DNA from: Lineus longissimus | Lineage: Eukaryota; Nemertea; Pilidiophora; Heteronemertea; Lineidae | Length of the DNA stretch: 64,000 nt | Assembly (NCBI RefSeq): GCF_910592395.1 | Contig: NC_088312.1 | Coordinates: 11,160,001 to 11,224,000 of the forward strand | Direction: 5' to 3' | Part shown: positions 50,057-60,699 of the stretch, piece by piece | How the letters are laid out: the number at the start of each line of letters is the position of its first letter | How positions within the stretch are numbered: position 1 is the stretch's first letter | Made by a program: the position numbers and the translations under genes | Notes under the pieces: model-generated | Database searches by the model: none | Told to the model about the DNA's origin: nothing | What the model saw: only the letters and a program-made list of their open reading frames with translations

Positions 50057-50500
50057 GAGACAAGACCACCATTGATTTTTTAAGCCTTTTCGCAGTTCAA
50101 TTGTCAATGTTTGACCGCGACGCATCAAATACTGCGTGGGGTTGTGAATCTGAAATTTTGATATGATCTTCTGGATAGTCAGGCAAGTAAATGGTGAAAA
50201 GTAAACTGGAAGTTGACCACGGAAATTTTTTGATAATCGACAAATTGGACAGAAGTTGATATTTCCACTCTTTTCAGCCAACTGGCAGAAAAATCTCAAA
50301 ACACGATTGCCAAATTAGCAAAATTCAAAATTAGTTTTTTCATCAAAGAATTTCTTTATATCTGTAGACTTGCCACACCAAATATCTTTTCAATATCTCT
50401 CCAAATATGCACTTGAGAGTTAAAAACATAAACACACTCGTGTCTAATTGATAGGTATGGAAATTCCAACCTATGAATATTCAAATGGTGGTCTTGTCTC
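50057..50500 (+). repeat. MITE family D, copy 2 (full length)
   Basis: 444 bp with termini GAGACAAGACCACCATT and the inverse AATGGTGGTCTTGTCTC. Possible ACTG duplication on the two sides. The copy at 30995-31387 is a deleted relative. Confidence 0.9.
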
Positions 50501-51540
50501 ACTGAGGAGTTCAACATAACTTCAATCTAGGGATTTATTTTTAACAACAATGTGCATGCAACAGACGGCTAACTCCTCCACAAAATGATTCAGTAATAAC
50601 CTGTGGAGTAAATGACAATTTGGCCACTTTGGAAATTCACGCCCGAATACAGCACTTGCAAAATCTCAACTGATAAATTTCAAATCACATAACAAACATC
50701 ATACTTAAAAACAAATTTCAACTCGATTTATTTTTAAATTCAAATGCCAACAGTTTTTAACATAATTCTTGCATCACCCGCAATATTAGAGTTGTTAAAA
50801 TTACGGAGCTGCTTAGGAAATCACCAAGACTACCGATGAAATTAACATTATTTGTTCTCTATTCTATTTGACCTCTTACAGTGATTTGCAGGAGCCAGTT
50901 CAATCAAAGCACGCCAACCTGTACAGTTCTTTTTGAATAAATACGAAATAAACTACAGAGGAATTGGATCATTTGATTCATGGATAATGCATGAAAAAAA
51001 GACAGTCAAATCATTGAATCATTGAACATGTATGCAGGACAAATTGACTTGTTCTTCAAAGTGAATTGAACATTCCAAACTGCAGGGCTCTCCACTGAGC
51101 TCTCTGAGTTCTCACTCGACCATCTGTTTATCATGCACTACCAATAAATACATATAAATCAGCTTGCTTTGTTTTAATATCGAGGTACAATGACAGTTTT
51201 TCCGCCAGGATTAAATTTGAGGTGGGACATACAAATTTGGAAAAGCAAATTTTCAATGGTATTTATGGTGAATTACCCTCCTGAGATGTTGCTTTTCACC
51301 CAAAACCCTTAAATTGACTCCAAATGCCCTTTAGATCACAAATCATGATAATATCTTCAGATTACAAAACAAAGTTATTTTAGGGGGACATTTCCCCTTG
51401 ATTTTTTTTAGAGGAAGCCCTGGAGAGAAAGTAGCTTGCGAGCCAATATACAAATGGCTTGTACCGACTTGGTACAGAATAAACTGGCATGTTGACCAAG
51501 AACTAAAACGGACATCTGATCGACCAAACGATTAATTAAA

Positions 51541-51720
51541 TACAGTAGAACCTCTCTATTAAGGACACCCTCAGGACGGACTAGTGCTCTTCTTAATAGA
51601 GGTGTCCTGATTAGAGATGTTGAATTGAATGGAAACAACCAATTTGGGAACAAAACTAGTGTCCTTAATAGAGAGGTTGTCCTTAATAGAGAGGTGTCCG
51701 CTAAGGGAGGTTCTACTGTA
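51541..51720 (-). repeat. Pogo-like MITE, family A, copy 8 (inverted)
   Basis: Full length with ends TACAGTAGAACCTCTCTATT and AGGGAGGTTCTACTGTA. It lies in the candidate cyclin D 3' UTR. Confidence 0.9.
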
Positions 51721-51746
51721 ATGGATGTATGGAGACAAACAATTAC

Positions 51747-51753
51747 TGAGGTA
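51747..51753 (-). promoter_or_regulatory. let-7 seed match (7mer-A1)
   Basis: Minus strand UACCUCA, just beside family A MITE copy 8. Confidence 0.35.
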
Positions 51754-52417
51754 TATCATTCATTACACAGCGTACAGAACTAGTACTATTGATAATAAAT
51801 ACACGGGCTCTAATTACTATTTATACCTAGCCCTTTGCATAAGTTACGAATACAGCCAGACAAGAAAAACGCGTTTTATGGCAATAACCCTAGAGACCAC
51901 TTTCTCCCCATCCCAAAAAAATTCCATGGAAATTTGACACGGAATGTTTGGTTGAGGGGAAATATATATCGTTTAGAAATGCGTTGACTTAGCACCATGT
52001 CACATTGTACGGTAATTCGATTGGGTTATAACTGAAAGAACACTTGTCTTTTGATCACAAAATATTCGTCGGTGGATAATGCCAGAATTTCTCAGATTAA
52101 ACTTTTGATAAATGCGTTTTTGGAATATATGAAATCACTCAAAGTTTATCTCTGGAATAATATAATTCTGGATTGCAGGAATATTGGAGTAATTGCGGAA
52201 ATGCATGATATTGGAATATTGTACTTTTTTTGGAAATGCAACAAGACAAGCAGTATTAAAAGAGTCGCTAGATGCAAGATAAACTAAAATGCAAACCAGT
52301 TATATATGTTAGAGGCAGTGAATATCTTTTGAACTTTTTTACTCCAGGTTTGACAGTATGTACAACAACCATTGATATGAAAAGTCGCCGTTTTTAATCA
52401 CAGTGTCCAAAATTGCT

Positions 52418-52425
52418 GAGGTAGT
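52418..52425 (-). promoter_or_regulatory. let-7 seed match (8mer)
   Basis: Minus strand CUACCUCA, a full 8mer match to the let-7 seed, about 690 bases after the cyclin D stop codon. let-7 is a known repressor of D cyclins in other animals. Confidence 0.5.
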
Positions 52426-52649
52426 TTTCACACTCCAGGGTGCTTGGTACTTGGACACACGGAAAGAGCGCACAAACGTTTTTGCACATACTAATTACAA
52501 CAACCTGGACAAATCAGATAAAAACTAAAATTGTATCATAGTTATAGGTTATGTACAAAAGTTACGTCCGAATTCGTTATCATCGAAGACCAATATTTCA
52601 CCGCGCTATAAAGTTGCCACGTAAAAGCAACAGTTTATCACAGTAAGGG

Positions 52650-52656
52650 TGAGGTA
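52650..52656 (-). promoter_or_regulatory. let-7 seed match (7mer-A1)
   Basis: Minus strand UACCUCA, about 225 bases from the 8mer site and about 455 bases after the stop codon. Confidence 0.4.
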
Positions 52657-53109
52657 AGTGGTAGGCTTCATCCAAAACGCCCAATATAATAAAACGTACT
52701 AACGTTTTGGACAGCGTGAAACTGATCTTTGAACACAGTTTGGTGATCAATACGTTACATCCTTTACTGCAGTATTGTACAACACTGCAAAATGACTGCA
52801 GCATTACTTCTATGATCTACAAAAACCGCTTACAGACAGCAGTCTTCAAAAATTGGCAGTATTTTTACTTATAGTACCAAGCGTAACTTTTCCAAATATA
52901 TAAAAAAATAAGTATCACAATTTCTTTATCACATCACCTAACAAGACCATTCTCGGTAAAAATGTCCAATAGCAATCTCGTCCAACACGAGACAACATTC
53001 CCATAGGTAGATAACAAGTCAAGTCCAAGAAAATCTCCAAGGGTCCCACTCAGGGGCAAAAAAGTCCCAGAAGAAATCTTGGTGGCGAGTTAAATTCCCC
53101 GTCCTTTGC

Positions 53110-56100
53110 TTAGAAATGTATGTCGATCATGTCGGTTGGCGTTGAGGGCTGCTCCATTGGCGGACATTTTGATGGTGGCGTCTGAGCTTGTGGTGGAGGC
53201 AGATTTGTTGACAGGGCCTGTTCGATTTGTTCTTGGCAAGAATGTAAGCAATCCTGAAAAGACAGAAGACGTGAGAGGGTTAATTCATTTGGTCAACTTT
53301 AGTGGCAGTACGGACCCGAACTATGATCAAGGCCAGCCACAGTCGGTTATGGCCTGATGTAGGGGCACATTATCAAAATCACTCTTTGAAGTACCAACCG
53401 AACAACACTTTATAACTACAGACGCATTATGTAAAATTGTCCCACAACAGTTTGGTGTGGCGTTATCTCAAATATGACAAGAAAGAAGTTGTGGGTGCAG
53501 TGCTGTAGTTCAAGGAGAGCCTATTTGAACAGCCTTTTCTCCAGGTTACTTTTATCTAAGGGTAACCAGCAAAATCTTTACCACAGTGGCGTCAGGTCTT
53601 TTGCGATATCAAACAGTTTTGTCACAGACATTGGCCGTTGAGTAGGAAGTTGAAATGTTGAGAGCCATGGTATGTGAAGTGTTTTTGATATTTCGGTCAA
53701 GTTCTTGAGTGGGGTTGTGTCAACAATTGATATGCTGACCATTTAGTTATAGGTCACCTGTAGGTGTGGGATAGCCATTTACATATAGAAAGTAGAAACT
53801 GGACAAAGAAGAAGGCTCTTGATGATAATCACTGGCACTGATCATGATATAGCTTTAATTTGAAAGACACTTTAATCTTATCTAAATATTTTTCTAGTCT
53901 TAAGGTGGTCAGTCAGTTCAATTTGCAAAGAGATGATGAAGGAATCACAGCTGATTAGGTCCAGGTAACTGAAACCCGGAAGTCTGGTTTTGTATCAGAT
54001 GCAACTGGATGCTGGTAGTGGTACCTCTTGGTACATAGCTAGGAGATTAACGGTTTACAGCACCACATGGTGAACTATAAGTAAAATAATTATTTTGTCT
54101 TGTATAAAAAAGTGAGGTGTTAGAGAGAATCCACAGGACTCATTCAAACACTACAACAACTTAGATAGCCATAAACCAATCCTGGTGCAATAACCAGTAC
54201 AGACTGCCACCAAAGCTATGGTCAAGCTGAGCATATTCTTCTCGTGCCATTCATACAATGCAGTATATTTTTGTACCAAATTCCTGGACACTTCTAGCTG
54301 AAGATTGAATGAAAGACAATATTCTGATGTGCTTCACTGGTAACCCACTTACAACAGGAAGTAGGTATTAACAACAGACCAACTGCCACTGTTGAAGTAT
54401 TTACACATTTCACTGGGAATGGCCAAATGTAACTTTAGACACAAGAAAGACAAAGAATTGGGAGTAAAAGTGCTCAGTGCTGCAACCTTCTCTATCCCAA
54501 AACTTGAATTTATTCTCAACCCTTTCAGGCCAAGATTTATGTGTAACCCACACCAGATTTTTCAATTTTGATATTCTTCTTGTGATTGTTTTTGTTCTGT
54601 GATAAGAGGAAAAATGAGACACCGCTTGGACACTTACTGCTTCTATTCCCGTTATTCTTTGGATGAGATCAGCTATTCCATTCTGCATATACCACATTGG
54701 ACTAAACACACCCTTGATCGCTGCTGCTATACTAGCACTAGCTATCATGGAGGGAGGGTGCATACTGAATGCTACATCTGAAAAGATAAATGTAGAGAAA
54801 GGGTTAACAAAAGGGTAACAAGATTTCGAAAGAAGAAATAATATATAACATCTATAGAGGACACCACCGTGCAAGGGTTTCAGCACAACACGAAAGCTTG
54901 TGAGATCTTCAAGGTTAGCATACAAGTATGATATCCCACCCAGAATTATCAAGTTGAAAACTTGTCTAATGAGACTTTCATGAAAAACGAAACGAATTTT
55001 TTACACTGTCTATGGAATGAAAATGTTTAGTTTCAAATGGGACCATGCAAGATGTTGAATCTTAAGTGAGGACATTTGGTCGACACCATAATTTGATATT
55101 TTTAGCTTCAGGAGGATAATTTTAAAACTCTGTCTACAATGTGCCTAATCTGTTGGTGTGCTTTTCTAAAATTGGACCAACAAAGAAGTGGCATGCTGCC
55201 AAAATCTGAATGACAATGCATGCCACGTGCAGATATCGCTGGAAGAATTGTTCCCAGAAATTTTCATATCAGCCATTGTTCCGATCTCTATGGGAATTTA
55301 AACCGAAAGATCTCTCAAGTCAAACAACGCAAATGCCCCCTTCAACCCAAACCTGGGGTCAAAAGAAATGTGTTCATTGGAAATATGCTGCATCTGTTTG
55401 CACCAAACTCAAACTGGCCTAGACACATTACATTGGTTGCATTTTACCCAACATCAAACGAATACACTCAAGTTTTTCTGCTCTATTCATACTAATCGTC
55501 AACTCCAGACCCAGTTATAACCATAATCACTTTTTCATATTATGAAGTGTGTGACTGCCCCTGAATATCAGGCTAATGGTAATGATAAATACCATAGGCC
55601 CATAAGCGACCCCTATGTTGGCAAGTTCTCCACTCAAATGCCTGCTGAATGAAGTGACAGAATTGCTGTAACAGAGACACTCCTGTTAATTAGAACTCTT
55701 AATTAATGCCAGCAGTATTTGAGTAATCAACATTCCAGGACGGATGACAGCTGGGAGAAAACAGTTCACTGATGATAAAGGATTGAGCTGGCAGTTCCAA
55801 AAAACTTCAATTTCCAATTAAAAAAGACTTCATTACCACGCAGTTTGACTACATGTAGCCTATTCTTTTTTAGACAATCTATAAATACCCAGCACTTGTT
55901 GACCCCACCCACGCCTCAAAAATCAGTGAAAAACACGTTGAATTTAGGTCAATTTTTATATGTCACAAGAAAAATCATATAGACTAGAGTAAAATCCAAT
56001 TATTAAAGTTTTTTCATGATTTCTCAAATTATGGTATCAATTTAGCTGGACATCTATCATACACTAAACTGGTACTATTTATAAATGTATTATCTTACAT

Positions 56101-59100
56101 ATTATGTAAGAGGCAGAGGGTCAATCTTAATGGCAGGAAGTGCAGTAACCAATATGGGATGTCCACCAGCTGATTTAGATAATAAAACGATGACAAATGT
56201 ACAGTAGTCAGTACATGTACAAACAGTCAAAACTGAACAGATGGGCTTGCCGCTGATCAACTGCTACTTTCAATATAGCGGCTCAAGATTAGTTCAGGGA
56301 AAGTTTAGTAATAAAACCAAAGGTTTCCTGTGAGAAAATCGTGAAAATGTCCTGGAATTTAGGTTATGAAACGAAACACAAAACCTGTTTTGTAACACCC
56401 TGACAAGCGCATTTGTAAGGATAACAATGATGGGGTAATAACAATAGAAATGCACTTGTTGCAGCAAAGATTCTCATCTTCTCCCAACAAAATGTATTGA
56501 CCAGTCTGAAAATCAGTTGACCGATTTGACAATGATGCTAAAAATGACCAAGGAACATATTTCTAAGCTAAAACCTATCACTGCGGCACTACTGAACTAC
56601 TGAATGGTTGAATCTGCACCAGTCTTTGACAAATGAAGATTAACCCTCTCAGGCCACTGAAAAATTACGTCCGCCAAATATGAGCAAACACTGCAGAGGT
56701 ATGGGGCCCGACAACATTCTATTTTGCCTGGCTTTTTTTTTTGCTTGGCTATGAATTCACGTTTTCACTACAGAGACAATTGAGAGTGTGACAAAGAAAC
56801 AGTGTGGGAACGACTACCTCTCCTTGAGTTGTTATAGGCAGAATTCTCCAACATGTTCAAGGTGTGAACGACAAAGTAACCAGCTGTAACCACGCTTGTC
56901 TACTTTTCAATGACATGAATATGATTGGAGTTCAAAATATGCAATCTTCATATTAAACCAGTACAGTACAAGTACAGTGGAACCTCCCTTAGCCGACACC
57001 TCTCTATTAAGGACAACCTCTCTATTAAGGACACTAATTCTGGTCCCAAAGTGGTTGTTTCCATTCAATTTGACCTCTCTAACGAGGACACCTCTCCATT
57101 AAGGACAGCACTTGTCAGTCCAGAGGGTGTCCTTAATAGAGAGGTTCAACTGTACTACTATTTTAAACATGACTAACATTTTAAATATTCCTCCAAGTGG
57201 AGTTTAAAGGGTTTTTTCACTGCCAATATGCTTCAACCAAAGGAGTTAAAAGCGGCCACTTTGCAATGCACTATTTACCCCCTTGAACAGGAATTGGGTC
57301 AAACCATCAAAAGAAGGCGAACAAGACCTGGAAAGTTCAATAGCAACCATGCCGGAAGATACGGAAGCTGAACACAGCACAATAGGATGCAGTGGGGACT
57401 ATTCTATGGGACAGTTGTTCTTGATTTTGTAAAGCAAACTTTATTCAGGCTATTTATCATTTCGTTCTCCATGCATGGGCAACACAGTTGCTGTGGAGAT
57501 AGTACGAAATGCGGAGACGTTTTTTTTCTTCTTTCATTGTTGGCTTAATCCACGTGACGGAATGTATGCTTCGTTGATTCATATTCATATCAATAGAAGG
57601 GAAACCAAATATCTTGAAGCATTGCAGTGACTCACTTTTGTTCAATTATTTCATTGGCATTGCATTTAGAATCAAGCTCTAAAAGAAAGCAATAGATTTA
57701 CTTTGCCATCTAAAACCTCTTCCTCAATCTTATTCGCTGCAGCAGTGTAATTCACTGCCACTGTAGGCCACAGTTTAAATAATTATTAATACAGGGACAG
57801 AAATTATATGACTGAACACAAACGAACGTCTAATCCAAATTCCAACACAGTATTTTTTCCATCCATTTGTTTTCTCTCTCATTTTGTTATTATCTGAAGG
57901 CTCTAAAATGCAGCAATCAAATAATTTCTGTCCACGGATGTGATATTCATTTGTTAAACGTTGCCTACCTGTTGAACATATTGCAATAAAGGTCTGTGCA
58001 TGTCTTCGTATCACCTGACGCCGATGGCTGTCTAAAGGTAGTCTATTCAGTAAATGATCTAAGAAATCGTTTGGCGTTATAGCGGATAAGTCCCATTTCA
58101 ACACATATAAACACAAAAGTTCCCATTCCTGAAAAACAAAAGAGGAAACATCAATATTTGCGATTAAGAAAATAGGTATAAACTGCTAATGATTACATAT
58201 TCATGGCTGCTGAAGCCATTGAGCTGCAGCCAAGTCCCTCGCCAACCTCGCAGTTTGTTGAAATGCGCTTATACTGCAAGTGAAAATTATCCGTAATCCT
58301 AAAAATGCCTATGCAGCTGTGTTTTAATTGTATCCATTTTTTACTAGGTCGTTCAACAGCCACATCATCACACTATATTCCAGTTATTCGTAAAGGCCAA
58401 CACTTAATAAGACGATATGTACCATTAATTCCTCTAATGTAATTGAACTGTCCGTATATATCACAAGTTTCTCCGCTGTAAGTGGAATTGTCTCTTTGAG
58501 TTTTGAACTAAGGAACATGCATGCTGATGCCAGGAGTTGTAGTTGACTCTTCTTGATGTTGATCACAGATAAAATGCGATCTAGATAATTTAATGCCAAC
58601 GGTAAGACTTCCTCTTCACATTTCTGTTCTTCGCAAACCTGCAAGTAAAAGATAGGCAAAAACTATATAAGTCATGGTATTTTAAACAGTTTACCAGAAA
58701 ATGGCTGAAAGGGGGCAAACAACTTGAACTACCAATCAGTCAATGCTTTCATCAGGCTTACTGATGTCAATGAACCGCCCAATGCTAACCATGTAATTAC
58801 AAGATTACATTATCGAAAAAAAATAAAGAAATGAACCAACATAACATTGTTATAGCTAACTATCAATCGGCATATAAGCATTCAAGCAACGACTTGTTCA
58901 GGTTGATACCAGGATGACCCTCGACGAAAAAGTGGCGAAACAGTGCATCAACCCCACAAAGCAGACAGTACATCTTCGTCCTTGCGATTCCCTCCTCCTC
59001 GCACCCACCCCCATTCCCCCCACCTCCCAATGGCCCCATTCCCCCACCCCCATTCCACCCAAGACGAGGGCAGAGAAAAACCTGAAGCAAAAACAGTACT

Positions 59101-59304
59101 TACTTCCAACATCCACGTAGCTACCATTTTTCTCATGTAAGGTTTTAATTCTGTTTGTACAAATTTGAAATAGGATGAGGCATTCACGTATTTATCCTCA
59201 ACCTCTAAGAGTTTTTGTAGCACTTGATCATCGTGTAGCAAAACTGGGTCGGCGACGGCCCTTCGTATCTCTTCCCCCTCGCTGCATAGCAAACCGTAGT
59301 CCAT
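53110..59304 (-). CDS. CCND: Cyclin D, complete, five coding exons
   Basis: G1 cyclin; partner and activator of CDK4/6, which phosphorylates the retinoblastoma protein in the nucleus. Coding exons (high to low): 59304-59104, 58638-58423, 58128-57969, 54777-54638 and 53253-53110. All introns are GT-AG with matching phases, giving 286 residues, the usual size. LxCxE (LLCSE, residues 5-9), the Rb-binding motif, is at the N-terminus. The cyclin box carries [32 protein letters not shown] and [12 protein letters not shown]. The second fold has [18 protein letters not shown]. The C-terminus is [12 protein letters not shown]277-P278 matches the T286 phosphodegron of vertebrate cyclin D1. The start is the first in-frame ATG; the frame is open 288 bases upstream but has no ATG. 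Nothing is broken. Which vertebrate paralogue it equals cannot be said. Confidence 0.96.
56973..57154 (+). repeat. Pogo-like MITE, family A, copy 9
   Basis: In the 3.2-kb intron 3 of cyclin D. Full length, from TACAGTGGAACCTCCCTTAG to AGAGAGGTTCAACTGTA. Confidence 0.9.
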
Positions 59305-59797
59305 TCTGAACCAAGTAAACTCCTCTTTTGCGATGTTTTCCCTGATATATTCCTGCTCTATTTCGTTCGTAAGTGATGTTAGATCCTGAGGCACGAACTT
59401 CTGATAATTGATGATTGGCCGAACTCCGAAACAAGGGCCTGATTTTGAAGAATTTTGTTGAGCAGTACAGTGCCGAAGTTGATAATGTGATGCCTCTTTG
59501 GCCAATAATTCCGATGGGCTCGGCGCGGACCTTTTTACGTCGTTCCAGGCACCAGCTGTTCTCGAGCCGCGCCTCCCCAAACTTTTGACCAATCAGCGCC
59601 GCGTAATTGTTCCATTCATGAATGCGGTTTGCGACTAAATTTCTTACATTTATGCTCCTAGAACAAGGGATTTGAGCTATATCACAGTTGATAACTATCT
59701 TGTGATTGCAATACGGAAAATTCTTACTTTTTGGATGAGTTTGATAGGTTTTATTGGTCATTTTTGAGAAGGCCTTCAGACCGACGGTGACAGCTTG

Positions 59798-59818
59798 ATT
59801 GGTCACGTGACGTCCAAT
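59798..59818 (-). promoter_or_regulatory. CCAAT / E-box / CRE cluster upstream of cyclin D
   Basis: Within 21 bases: ATTGG (CCAAT on the minus strand) at 59798-59802, CACGTG at 59804-59809, TGACGTC at 59808-59814 and CCAAT at 59814-59818. It lies about 500 bases before the cyclin D ATG. Vertebrate cyclin D1 promoters also use CRE and E-box sites, so a promoter role is plausible. Confidence 0.5.
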
Positions 59819-59993
59819 TACCCGTCGTGACCGTGGCGGAATGCAAGGCAACTTTAGTAGCATTCCTTCACTGGTTGTCCTCTGGGTTGTATCGGAAGGA
59901 AAAGGAAAACTGGTAGAAAATAACTTTTTGTGCTTTTTTGATAAAAATTGCCTGTTATTATTACAAATCGCCAAATCAGGTAGTTTCTGACAA

Positions 59994-60209
59994 TTAATTC
60001 ATGACTAATAATTGTTTTGCAAGTTTGTTACTAGACTCCAATGCCCTACTTATGCTTTTATCAAAAGACCCAGTCAAGGCAACTTGATTTTTCTGTACTA
60101 ATTTCATTCTTAGCAACTTTATCATCGTATGCTTCGGATTCTCGTGAGTAGTTACTAAAGCTGAAAGGCTGTGAGGTTGCTGGCCCACTCCACTATTTTT
60201 AGAACTCAT
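59994..60209 (-). CDS. Small open frame upstream of cyclin D, uncertain
   Basis: Encodes 71 residues from an ATG (MSSKNSGVGQQPHSL...) to a stop. Polar and Lys/Ser-rich, with no recognised domain, signal peptide or membrane segment. A splice-acceptor-like sequence (TTTATCACATGTAG) precedes a longer open stretch that reaches 60311 with no in-frame ATG before 60209. It could be a last exon of an unseen minus-strand gene, a small protein, or chance. Confidence 0.2.
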   Translation of the reverse strand: MSSKNSGVGQQPHSLSALVTTHENPKHTMIKLLRMKLVQKNQVALTGSFDKSISRALESSNKLAKQLLVMN

Positions 60210-60680
60210 GTCAAAATAGTTAATTTTGTTATCACCAGGCGCCGCTACTGTATTTAGCAGCTTCAGCTGATTTGTTACTTTCAATGCTATGCTACATGTG
60301 ATAAAACACAAAAGCGTGCCAACCTGAGCAAGCTAATTCTAAAATCCTGGGCCACTAAAATTACACAATTTGATATATATGAAAAACACCTAAATTATAG
60401 AAGCTTTTTTTACGTTTGTTAGAGAAAAAGTAAAATTGCATGCCTATAGGGCCTAATTATATTTTTATTTTTGGTCATTGTGTATTAAACAGGCCAATAA
60501 AATGGGGGAATCAGTTTGCTCTGCCAAATTCTGGATCGAAAATGGTAATAAAGCTCGATTCGCCGATGACATTGGAATTTGGACCAGGTGAGGTACTTTG
60601 GCCAGAAGCCTTGTTTTAACACCTGTCCATCCAATCAGCACGCGCCAGAGCAATGACGTATAGCAAGGTACTTAAAATAT

Positions 60681-60699
60681 GGCGGGAATTCGGCACGTG
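60681..60699. promoter_or_regulatory. E2F-like site beside an E-box
   Basis: GGCGGGAA (60681-60688) is an E2F-type site and CACGTG (60694-60699) an E-box, 1.4 kb upstream of the cyclin D ATG. Function is inferred. Confidence 0.35.

Larger units (their letters stand above)
47970..53109 (-). other. Candidate long cyclin D 3' UTR
   Basis: AT-rich stretch following the cyclin D stop, with no other gene on either strand. Long AU-rich 3' UTRs are common in D-type cyclins. It includes one family D MITE, one family A MITE and four let-7 seed matches. The extent is inferred from poly(A) signals only. Confidence 0.4.

Noticed and set aside
56641-56660. TTAACCCTCTCAGGCC, like a piggyBac terminus
   Set aside because: I found no matching inverted end and TTAA nearby, so a full element cannot be supported.
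59228-59974. 248-codon minus-strand open frame
   Set aside because: It overlaps cyclin D exon 1 in another frame, has no recognisable domain and covers promoter sequence.
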